Made by a program: the position numbers and the translations under genes
Notes under the pieces: model-generated
What the model was told of the DNA's origin: nothing
Database searches by the model: none
What the model saw: only the letters and a program-made list of their open reading frames with translations
In this document: piece by piece, positions 1-6,679 of the stretch
How the letters are laid out: each line of letters begins with the position of its first letter
Position numbering within the stretch: the first letter of the stretch is position 1
Assembly: GCA_003151665.1 (NCBI GenBank)
Contig: PLYD01000180.1
Location: 31,739 to 40,665, forward strand
DNA from: Candidatus Dormiibacterota bacterium
Lineage (GTDB): Bacteria; Chloroflexota; Dormibacteria; Dormibacterales; Dormibacteraceae
DNA: 8,927 nt
Direction of reading: 5' to 3'

Positions 1-801
1 GCGCTGATCCTGCCCAACCAGGCCGCTTTCATGCCCTCCGACGGCACCTACAAGAACGACCTTTCCATCAGCGGCAGCGTGCCCGACGCCGCCACGGCCA
101 AGGCACAAAACCTGCCGGCCGGCGCCGACGTCTACGACATTCTCACCGGTGCCGGCTGGGCCGCTCCGGCGTCATCGCGCTACAACAGCGGCACCGGGAC
201 CTTCAAGTCGGGCGGGAACTGCGACGGCAGCAACCGGGCCAACTGCTGGACCAAGGGCAGCAAGATCATCAAGTTCGCGGTCTACGACCCAGTGCCCTTC
301 TCCGACTACTGGGAAAACGCCGCTCTCATGTCACAGGAGCTCCAGCCCCTTGGGATGGACGTGACGACCAAGCCCGCCCAGGGCTACTCGGACTGGAACA
401 CCAATATCACCTCGCAGCCCTCGCAGTGGCAGACGGCCATCCACTGGGGCTCGGGCGGCAGCATCCCGTACATCCAGTACCAGAACTGGCTCGACAACAC
501 CGACGCCAACTCGACCGCGCACTTCATCGGTTACGCGAACCCGGCGGCGCAGTCAGCGCTGACCCAGTACGCGAGCACCGATCCCAGCAACACCGCCGCG
601 CTCTACCCGATCGTGCAGCAGCTGGAGAAGATCATGTCGACTGACGTGCCTGAGGCTCCGCTGCTCTATGGCGCCGACTGGAACGTGTTCAGCAGCGCGA
701 AGTACACCGGCTGGCCCAACCAGTCGCACCCGTACATGAACCCGTCGCCAAGCGACCCGCAGATGCCGTACATCCTGATGCAGCTCAAGCCAGTCGCCTG
801 A
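1..801 (+). CDS. ABC transporter solute-binding protein, peptide/oligosaccharide class (family 5), C-terminal part
   Basis: The reading frame is open from the first base and ends at TGA 799-801, so only the last 266 residues are present; the start, signal peptide and lipobox lie upstream of the window. The visible part resembles the C-terminal lobe of SBP_bac_5 (DppA/OppA-type) proteins. It contains a 'KIIKFAVYDPVPFSDYWENAA' type segment (within nt 265-327), a 'QWQTAIHWGSGG' strand (nt 424-459), a 'LYPIVQQLEKIMSTDVPEAPL' helix-strand (within nt 601-663) and the family-like ending 'NPSPSDPQMPYILMQLKP'. Such proteins are extracytoplasmic and hand ligand to a DppBC/OppBC permease; those genes would be upstream and are not seen. 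Two cysteines 8 residues apart (codons 220-222 and 244-246) could form a disulfide-closed loop. Many family 5 binding proteins bind peptides, but some bind cello- or xyloglucan-type oligosaccharides. The GH3 gene immediately downstream makes a sugar ligand plausible; this is inference. Confidence 0.85.
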   Translation, partial: ALILPNQAAFMPSDGTYKNDLSISGSVPDAATAKAQNLPAGADVYDILTGAGWAAPASSRYNSGTGTFKSGGNCDGSNRANCWTKGSKIIKFAVYDPVPFSDYWENAALMSQELQPLGMDVTTKPAQGYSDWNTNITSQPSQWQTAIHWGSGGSIPYIQYQNWLDNTDANSTAHFIGYANPAAQSALTQYASTDPSNTAALYPIVQQLEKIMSTDVPEAPLLYGADWNVFSSAKYTGWPNQSHPYMNPSPSDPQMPYILMQLKPVA

Positions 802-826
802 GCCTTCGCTGAATCACGACAATATC

Positions 827-849
827 GCGGCCGGCAACGTGCCGGCCGC
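827..849 (+). promoter_or_regulatory. Perfect 9-bp stem-loop between the solute-binding protein gene and the glucosidase gene
   Basis: GCGGCCGGC (827-835) is exactly reverse-complementary to GCCGGCCGC (841-849), with the 5-nt loop AACGT. The stem is all G-C. It lies 25 nt after the binding-protein stop and 27 nt before the glucosidase ATG. No T-run follows (next bases ACTCGTCC), so it is not a classical intrinsic terminator. In ABC import operons, hairpins after the binding-protein gene commonly protect the upstream mRNA or partly attenuate downstream expression. That role is inferred here. Confidence 0.6.
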
Positions 850-876
850 ACTCGTCCACAACCGAGGAGAAACGTA

Positions 877-3366
877 ATGACGGGTGTTGCCACAGGGGTG
901 CGCGGCGATGAGTCGGGGCGGGTATCCCGGCTATCGCTGGAGCAGAAGGTCCGCCTGCTCACCGGCGCGGACTCGTGGGTGCTCCACGGCGAGAGCGCTG
1001 TCGGCCTACGCCCGATGGTGCTTTCCGACGGCCCGGCCGGCGTGCGCGGAACGCGTTTCGACTCGGCCGATCCGTCCACCTCGCTGCCATCCCCGATCGG
1101 GCTCGCGGCCACGTGGGACGAGCGACTCGTCCAGGAGGTGACCCGGGCACTCGGGCGAGAGGCGCGGTCCAAAGGCATCGACGTGATCCTCGGCCCGACC
1201 GTTAACATCGTTCGCACTCCGCTCAACGGCCGCGGTTTCGAGTGTTTCTCCGAGGACCCGCTGCTGACCTCCCGCATCGCCGTCGCCTACGTGCGCGGTG
1301 TGCAGTCGGCGGGCGTGGGGGCGACCGTCAAGCACTACGTTGCCAACGACTCCGAGACCGAACGGCGGACGTATGACGCTCGCGTCACCGAGCAGGTGCT
1401 GAGGGAGCTCTACCTCCCGCCATTCGAGGCCTGCGTCGCCGAAGCGGACGTCTTCCTCGTCATGGCTGCGTACAACTCGGTCAACGGCGCCTTCATGAGC
1501 GAAAACCTGCCTCTTCTGCGGGACCTCCTCAAGACGGAGTGGGGATTCCGCGGAGTCGTGGTGTCGGACTGGTCCGCCACCAGCACGACGGTGGCGAGTG
1601 CCACAGCAGGGCTGGACCTGGTGATGCCGGGGCCTGATGGGCCGTGGGGCGAGCACCTCGTGGCGGCTGTGCGTGCGGGCACGGTGCCCGAGGCCGAGGT
1701 CGACGACAAGGTGTCCCGGCTGCTGGGCCTGGCCCGCCGGGTCGGCGCTCTGGACGGAGCCGGCCATGCCGATGGATCTCACGTTGGTGCCGCGGCGCCG
1801 GCGCTCGTCGACTCGCGGCTCTTGCGCGAGGTCACGGCGCGATCCTTCGTCCTGCTCACCAATCCGCGAGGGCTCCTTCCATTAGAAGGTGGCAAGGCCC
1901 GAAAGGTCGCGCTGATCGGCCCCAATGCAATCGACCCTCAGACCCAGGGCGGCGGCAGCGTGCGTGTCCTGCCGGCCGTCCGCACCGACCTGGCGAAGTC
2001 GCTGCGGGCTGCGTTCGGAAGCGCCGCAACGGTCAGCGTGCATCAGGGTTGTCTCACCAGCGCGACGACCGCGGCGCCGGCGCAGGGAAGCTTGCGAGAT
2101 CCGGTGAGTGGGGAGGAGGGCGTTCGTGTCGAGGTGCGCACGGCCGACGGTGCCGTCATCCACGAGGCGCACTTTTCGAGGAGCGCGGTCACGTGGTGGG
2201 ACGGCCTGCCGGAAGCGGTGCACCTTCCTGGTTCGGTGGTGATGCTGCGCGCGCGATACCGGCCTGAGGTGGATGGCCCACACGTCCTCGGTGTCTCCGG
2301 GGTCGGCCTGCTGCGCGTCAGCGTTGACGGCTCCGTGCTGGCGGAGGCCACGAATCTGCCTCCCCGCGATGTGGTGGAGGCCTTGTCACGACCCCCCGAG
2401 CTGCGGGTTCCGTTGCAGCTGAAGGCAGGGCGCGAGGTTGAGGTGAGCTTCGAGCATGGCCCGAACGCTCGAGGCCACCAGTCGGGCTTTGCCGCCATGC
2501 GCCTGGGCATCACGCCAAGAGTCGAGGACGAAAGCCTTCTGGGTGAGGCTGTCCAGGCCGCCGCGGAGGCTGATGTGGCGGTGGTGGTGGTCGGCTCGCC
2601 GGATGGGGCGGAGAGCGAGGGATACGACAGGGAGACGATGGTGCTGCCAGGACGGCAAGACGAGCTGGTGAGGCGAGTCGCCGTCGCCAATCCGAGCACT
2701 GTGGTGGTCGTCAACTCCGGCATGCCGGTGCTGATGCCGTGGGCCGGCGAGGTCGCCGCCATCGTCCAGGTGTGGTTCCCGGGGCAGGCCTTCGGCGATG
2801 CGCTGGCCGATGTTTTGGTGGGAGCGGCCGAGCCGGGCGGGCGCCTCCCGGTGTCGATGCCCAGTGCGGAGACGGACTCGCCGGTGCTCAGCGCCCGCCC
2901 GCAGGCAGGCACCCTCACGTATGGCGAGCGCCTGCTGGTCGGCTATCGGGGCTATGACCGAAGTGGAACCGAGCCGCTGTTCTGCTTCGGCCACGGCCTG
3001 GGCTACACGGATTGGACTTACGAATCGTTCACGCCCGCGACTGAGGCGATCGCGGCGGGCCAGGACCTCGAGGTGTTGGTCACGGTCCGCAACACGGGAG
3101 GGCGGGCCGGACGGGAGGTCGTGCAGGTTTACCTGGAGGGGCCGGACGACGATCCCGGCCGGCCGGTACGGATCCTGTCGGGCTTCGCCACGGTGGATGC
3201 CGGCGCCGGCGAGCAGGCCGAGGCGCGGATCACGGTTCCAGGCCGCTCATTCGCGCGATTCGACGCGGCGCGGGGCGGGTGGGCATCGCACCCGGGCACC
3301 TACACGCTTCGGGCAGGTCGGTCATCCAGGGACCTGCGGTTGAACACTCAGGTGGTGCAGCGATGA
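877..3366 (+). CDS. Glycoside hydrolase family 3 beta-glucosidase with PA14 insert
   Basis: The 829-aa protein has the full GH3 layout. The N-terminal (alpha/beta)8 domain (about 15-290) contains LSDGPAGVR (49-57), GRGFECFSEDP (118-128), KHYVANDSE (152-160) and GVVVSDW (226-232), where D231 is the expected nucleophile. The alpha/beta sandwich domain starts near 315 and is interrupted by a PA14-like beta-rich insert (about 405-545). It resumes with AESEGYDR (578-585), where E581 is the probable acid/base, and VVVVNSGMPV (609-618). FCFGHGLGYT (702-711) leads into a fibronectin III-like C-terminal domain (about 725-820). The length is normal for PA14-containing GH3 enzymes such as yeast-type BglI or Streptomyces DesR. 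No signal peptide is present, so the enzyme is predicted to be cytosolic and to release terminal beta-linked sugar from an imported glycoside. The start is well fixed: GAGGAG (864-869) lies 7 nt before the ATG. Exact substrate (cello-oligosaccharide, xyloside, glycosylated natural product) cannot be read from sequence. No strong terminator is visible after the stop. Confidence 0.93.
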   Translation: MTGVATGVRGDESGRVSRLSLEQKVRLLTGADSWVLHGESAVGLRPMVLSDGPAGVRGTRFDSADPSTSLPSPIGLAATWDERLVQEVTRALGREARSKGIDVILGPTVNIVRTPLNGRGFECFSEDPLLTSRIAVAYVRGVQSAGVGATVKHYVANDSETERRTYDARVTEQVLRELYLPPFEACVAEADVFLVMAAYNSVNGAFMSENLPLLRDLLKTEWGFRGVVVSDWSATSTTVASATAGLDLVMPGPDGPWGEHLVAAVRAGTVPEAEVDDKVSRLLGLARRVGALDGAGHADGSHVGAAAPALVDSRLLREVTARSFVLLTNPRGLLPLEGGKARKVALIGPNAIDPQTQGGGSVRVLPAVRTDLAKSLRAAFGSAATVSVHQGCLTSATTAAPAQGSLRDPVSGEEGVRVEVRTADGAVIHEAHFSRSAVTWWDGLPEAVHLPGSVVMLRARYRPEVDGPHVLGVSGVGLLRVSVDGSVLAEATNLPPRDVVEALSRPPELRVPLQLKAGREVEVSFEHGPNARGHQSGFAAMRLGITPRVEDESLLGEAVQAAAEADVAVVVVGSPDGAESEGYDRETMVLPGRQDELVRRVAVANPSTVVVVNSGMPVLMPWAGEVAAIVQVWFPGQAFGDALADVLVGAAEPGGRLPVSMPSAETDSPVLSARPQAGTLTYGERLLVGYRGYDRSGTEPLFCFGHGLGYTDWTYESFTPATEAIAAGQDLEVLVTVRNTGGRAGREVVQVYLEGPDDDPGRPVRILSGFATVDAGAGEQAEARITVPGRSFARFDAARGGWASHPGTYTLRAGRSSRDLRLNTQVVQR

Positions 3367-3389
3367 GCGATTAGGGAGTCCCCCTCTCA

Positions 3390-3419
3390 TTGATAAACCG
3401 GCGGTCGGTCGATTATAGT
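3390..3419 (+). promoter_or_regulatory. Sigma-70-type promoter of the tetR-exporter operon
   Basis: A -35 box TTGATA (3390-3395) and a -10 box TATAGT (3414-3419) each match the vegetative consensus at five of six positions, with an 18-bp spacer. The predicted transcription start, about 7 nt after the -10, falls at or beside the A of the tetR ATG at 3427. No Shine-Dalgarno sequence is present, so the transcript looks leaderless. The spacer contains a small dyad, ACCG-G-CGGT (3397-3405), followed by a tandem CGGT (3406-3409). These are weak candidates for part of a TetR operator; no long perfect palindrome is seen. Confidence 0.7.
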
Positions 3420-3426
3420 TTGTGGT

Positions 3427-4113
3427 ATGGCTCGAACGGTGAACGTAGAGGTCCACAAAGTCCGCCGCGACGCGTTTCTGGACGTCGCCCAACATCTCAT
3501 CCAGACCAAGGGTTACGAGCAGATGAGCATCCAGGACGTGCTGGACAAGCTCGAAGCATCGAAAGGAGCCTTTTACCACTACTTCGACTCCAAGCAGGCG
3601 CTCCTCGATGCCGTCGGCGAGCGCTTCGCAGACAACGCGATGGCCGCAATGGCACCAATCCTGGCCGATCCATCCTTGCCCGCGCTCAAGAAGTTGGAGC
3701 AGGTGGTGGGCGGGATCGCCCAGCTCAAGGCCGAACAGAAGGAGCTGGTGCTGGCGATCATGGAGGTCTGGAACTCTGAAGGCAACGCGCTGGTCCGCGA
3801 AAAGGTTCGCCGGATGACCGCAAGCCGGCTGGGACCGATCCTCTCCACTGTCATCCGGCAGGGCGTCAACGAAGGCACCATCGTCATCTCGAGCTCGCCC
3901 GACGAAACGGCGAGGGTGCTCCTTTACGTGGTGCAGGGTTATCAGGAGTTTGCCGGTGAGCTTTTTCTCGCCCGCCAGGCCAGCACCATCAGCTTCGATG
4001 ATGTGCTGCGGACTTTCGGCGCTATGCATGAGGCGTTCGAACGGATTCTGGGAATCCCCAAGGGGTCGGCCATGCTCACGGACGAGGCGACTCTTCGGTT
4101 TTGGTTTGGATAA
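3427..4113 (+). CDS. TetR/AcrR-family transcriptional regulator
   Basis: The 228-aa protein begins with a typical TetR DNA-binding domain. Helix 1 is around residues 10-29 (RRDAFLDVAQHLIQTKGYEQ), and the helix-turn-helix is MSIQDVLDKLEASKGAFYHYFDSKQALL (about 33-60) with the hallmark GAFYHYF-SK. The rest is a helical ligand-binding domain that cannot be assigned to a specific ligand. It is most likely a repressor that releases DNA when a toxic compound binds, and so induces its own gene and the exporter genes that follow. The ATPase gene starts 24 nt after this stop on the same strand, which supports one operon. The ATG has no Shine-Dalgarno sequence but lies 7 nt after a TATAGT -10 box, which supports this start with leaderless translation. 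Confidence 0.9.
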   Translation: MARTVNVEVHKVRRDAFLDVAQHLIQTKGYEQMSIQDVLDKLEASKGAFYHYFDSKQALLDAVGERFADNAMAAMAPILADPSLPALKKLEQVVGGIAQLKAEQKELVLAIMEVWNSEGNALVREKVRRMTASRLGPILSTVIRQGVNEGTIVISSSPDETARVLLYVVQGYQEFAGELFLARQASTISFDDVLRTFGAMHEAFERILGIPKGSAMLTDEATLRFWFG

Positions 4114-4137
4114 GCACCTAATGAAGGAGGCAGCGCG

Positions 4138-5043
4138 ATGACTGCAGCGATCAGGACCCAGGGTCTAACCAAGGACTTCGGCGGCGGGAGGGGCCTATTC
4201 GATCTCGACCTCGAGGTGGTCGAGGGAGAGGTGTTCGGCTATCTCGGACCGAACGGAGCGGGCAAGAGCACAACCATCCGCCTGCTCATGGGCCTGATCC
4301 ACGCCACGCGAGGGTCGGCTTCAGTCTTCGGCCTGGACGCCATCGGGCAGTCGGTCGAGGTCAAGCGCCTGGTCGGCTATGTACCCGGCGAGCTGCCGCA
4401 GTTCGGCGGCTTGCGAGGCCGCGACATAGTGGGCCACTTCGGTGCGCTGCACGGCGGCGTGGACCAAAAGCGGGTGAAGGAGATCACCGAACGTTTCGAC
4501 CTCGACCTCGGGCTCAAGTTCCGCCAGTACTCCTCGGGCAACAAGCGCAAGCTCGCGATCCTGCTTGCCTTCATGCACCGGCCGAAACTCCTGATCCTGG
4601 ACGAGCCGTCGAGCGGGCTCGACCCTCTCAACCAGCAGGAGTTCTTCAAGCTCGTGCAGGAGGCGCAGGCGGCTGGCGCCACGGTTTTCCTCTCCTCCCA
4701 CGTGCTGTCAGAGGTCGAGCACGTCTGCCAGCGGGTGGGGATCATCCGTCGCGGAAAGCTGGTCAAGGTCGGCCGACTGGAGGATCTCCACGAGATGCAC
4801 GTGCGCCGGGTCGAGGTCGAATTCGCGGGCGACGCGCAGCCGCAGCTGTTCGAGCATCTCGCCGGCGTTGAGGACGTGAAATCCAACCACCACCGGATCA
4901 CCTTCACCATGCGGGGCTCGTTCGAACCCATCGTCGACGCATTGGCCGGACATCACGTCGTCAACGTGACCAGCCACGAGCCGAGCCTGGAGGAGGTCTT
5001 TCTCACGTACTACGAGGACGAACCCAAGGAGGCGGCGTCGTGA
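4138..5043 (+). CDS. ABC exporter ATP-binding protein (drug/polyketide exporter type)
   Basis: The 301-aa nucleotide-binding subunit drives export through the membrane protein encoded next. Motifs in order are Walker A GPNGAGKST (37-45), a modified Q-loop region GYVPGELPQ (80-88), ABC signature YSSGNKRKLAI (131-141), Walker B LLILDEPSSGLD (151-162) and the H-loop LSSHVLSEVE (185-194, H188). The signature departs from LSGGQ, and the usual Q-loop YxPQ reads YVPGE. Both changes are typical of the DrrA/CcmA-like branch paired with tetronasin-type (TnrB3-like) permeases. A C-terminal extension (about 220-301) with EPSLEEVFLTYY is also characteristic of antibiotic exporters. The start is supported by AAGGAGG (4124-4130) 7 nt before the ATG. 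The stop overlaps the permease start by 4 nt, suggesting translational coupling. The transported compound is unknown; efflux of a hydrophobic antibiotic-like molecule is the family expectation. Confidence 0.92.
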   Translation: MTAAIRTQGLTKDFGGGRGLFDLDLEVVEGEVFGYLGPNGAGKSTTIRLLMGLIHATRGSASVFGLDAIGQSVEVKRLVGYVPGELPQFGGLRGRDIVGHFGALHGGVDQKRVKEITERFDLDLGLKFRQYSSGNKRKLAILLAFMHRPKLLILDEPSSGLDPLNQQEFFKLVQEAQAAGATVFLSSHVLSEVEHVCQRVGIIRRGKLVKVGRLEDLHEMHVRRVEVEFAGDAQPQLFEHLAGVEDVKSNHHRITFTMRGSFEPIVDALAGHHVVNVTSHEPSLEEVFLTYYEDEPKEAAS

Positions 5044-6665
5044 TCCCCTGGATGGCCTGGCGGCTGCACCGCCGCGGCCTGATCGGGTTCGGCGTCGGCG
5101 GCTTCCTGATCTCCTTCTTATATGGTGCTGCCTTTACACAGGCCGCCGGGTCCACCGCGGAGTCGCAGGCGGCGTTTGGACGCGCGGTCCTCCTGGTGGC
5201 CAAGCAGTTCGCCTTCATCATCCCTGTACCGGTGCATCCGGAAACGTTGGGTGGTTACGAGCAGTACAAGTGGCTCTCCGGAGCCATCATCTTGATGATG
5301 ATCTGGGCCGGGCTCGCGGGCGTGGGAATCGGCCGCGGCGACGAGGATCGCGGCCTCACCGACCAGTGGATCGCGGCCGGCGTCTCGCGGACGCGGTTGC
5401 TGTTGGCGCGCAGCGCCGCCTTCGGTCTCGTGCTCCTTGTGGCGTGCTTCGCGTCCGTGCTCGGTATCGTGGCCGTCGCTCCAGTCGTGCACCAGGACCC
5501 GAATTTCTGGGGTGAGATGGGCAAGGGCGTGTCGATGACGACCGGCATCTTTGCGGGCTTTGCGATCGCACTCCTGATCTCACAGCTGCCCGCTGAGCGC
5601 CAGACGGCGACCGCACTGGGCGTCGGCGCCCTCGTCCTGCTCCTGGTGATCAATGGGATCGCGGACACCATCGACTCGGCTTCGTGGATCGGTGTCGTCT
5701 CGCCTTTTCACTGGATGGAGCGGACGACGTCGGCGGCGCCGGGCGGCACCTTCGACCTGGGCGCAACCCTCGGCCTGGCCGTGGCCGGGGCGGCTCTGCT
5801 TGGCGCTGTGTTCCCCATCTTCCAGCGCCGCGACATCGGCAGCGGTCTGTTTACATGGGGTCGTCGCGCCGGCGTCGCGGTGCGGGTGGCTTCGCGCAAT
5901 CTGATGCTACGCACGCCCTTCACCGAAGGAATATGGGAGCAACGTGTCGGCCTTTCCGTGTGGGCAGTGGGCACGCTGCTGTTGGGTTCGCTGATGGTTT
6001 CGGTGACAAAGTCGATGGGCGATGCGCTCTTTTCAGACCCGAACCTCGCGGCCCTTTTCCAGGGCGCCGCGCCGGGACCAAGGTACACGGCGCTCCTCGG
6101 GCTCGTCTGGTTCGGCATTGCGCTGCTGCTGCTGGCCGGCTACGCGGTTGTGCAGGTTTCGCGCTGGTCGGCCCAGGACCAGGAGGGACGCGTAGAGATG
6201 CTGCTGAGCGCCCCGATCTCGCGCACGCGGGTGGTCATCGAGCGGGCGCTCGAATTCGCCGTCGCCAGCCTTCTGATCGTGATCGCCGGTTACGTTGGCG
6301 TGGCGGCAACGGTGCCGTCCTCCGGCCTCAACCTCGACGCCGGCCACGTGTTTACCGCGTCGGCGCTGCTATGGCCCTTCGCGCTTGCCTTCGGCGGCCT
6401 GGGTGTCGCAGTGGCGAGCCGGTGGCCAAGAATCGCCGTCCCATTTCTGGCCGCCTTTGCGGTGGTCGAGTACATCCTGGGGGACCTGGGTCCGCTGCTC
6501 AAAATGCCGGATTGGCTGCAGAACCTGTCCATCTTCCATCTCTACGGGAACCCGGTTGTCGGCAACCCGTCCTGGACGCCGGCGATATCGATGGTGCTGG
6601 TCTTTGTAGCCGGGTTCGGCGCCGCTCTGGTGTTGATGAGACAGCGAGACGTGTCGAGCGCGTAG
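5040..6665 (+). CDS. ABC exporter permease, 12-TM, TnrB3-like (polyketide/antibiotic exporter type)
   Basis: The 541-aa protein has about twelve hydrophobic segments (near residues 14-34, 79-97, 123-149, 168-184, 190-208, 240-262, 304-324, 348-372, 402-424, 436-459, 463-482 and 515-534). It consists of two related halves. A cytosolic motif in half one (DEDRGLTDQWIAAGVSRTRLL, 101-121) recurs in half two (DQEGRVEMLLSAPISRTRVV, 380-399). Each half ends alike, with FQRRDIGSG (261-269) and MRQRDVSSA (533-541). This two-half layout is that of the exporter permeases annotated for tetronasin and similar polyketides. It would form the membrane channel driven by the preceding ATPase. The GTG start lies within the GTGA overlap (5040-5043), with AAGGAGG at 5026-5032, 7 nt upstream, so the start is well supported. 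It is probably controlled by the TetR protein of the same operon. The substrate is not predictable. Confidence 0.88.
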   Translation: MIPWMAWRLHRRGLIGFGVGGFLISFLYGAAFTQAAGSTAESQAAFGRAVLLVAKQFAFIIPVPVHPETLGGYEQYKWLSGAIILMMIWAGLAGVGIGRGDEDRGLTDQWIAAGVSRTRLLLARSAAFGLVLLVACFASVLGIVAVAPVVHQDPNFWGEMGKGVSMTTGIFAGFAIALLISQLPAERQTATALGVGALVLLLVINGIADTIDSASWIGVVSPFHWMERTTSAAPGGTFDLGATLGLAVAGAALLGAVFPIFQRRDIGSGLFTWGRRAGVAVRVASRNLMLRTPFTEGIWEQRVGLSVWAVGTLLLGSLMVSVTKSMGDALFSDPNLAALFQGAAPGPRYTALLGLVWFGIALLLLAGYAVVQVSRWSAQDQEGRVEMLLSAPISRTRVVIERALEFAVASLLIVIAGYVGVAATVPSSGLNLDAGHVFTASALLWPFALAFGGLGVAVASRWPRIAVPFLAAFAVVEYILGDLGPLLKMPDWLQNLSIFHLYGNPVVGNPSWTPAISMVLVFVAGFGAALVLMRQRDVSSA

Positions 6666-6679
6666 ACCGGCCGAGCGGG

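Noticed and set aside
1006..1782. 258-codon minus-strand open frame inside the glucosidase gene
   Set aside because: It is opposite the GH3 catalytic domain with no recognisable motifs; a composition artefact.
2043..2918. 291-codon minus-strand open frame inside the glucosidase gene
   Set aside because: It is low-complexity Ser/Thr/Arg-rich translation opposite a well-supported GH3 gene, with no motifs and no ribosome binding site; long antisense frames are expected at this G+C content.
3373..3385. Possible terminator after the glucosidase gene (AGGG-AGTCC-CCCT)
   Set aside because: The stem is only 4 bp and no T-tract follows; too weak to call.
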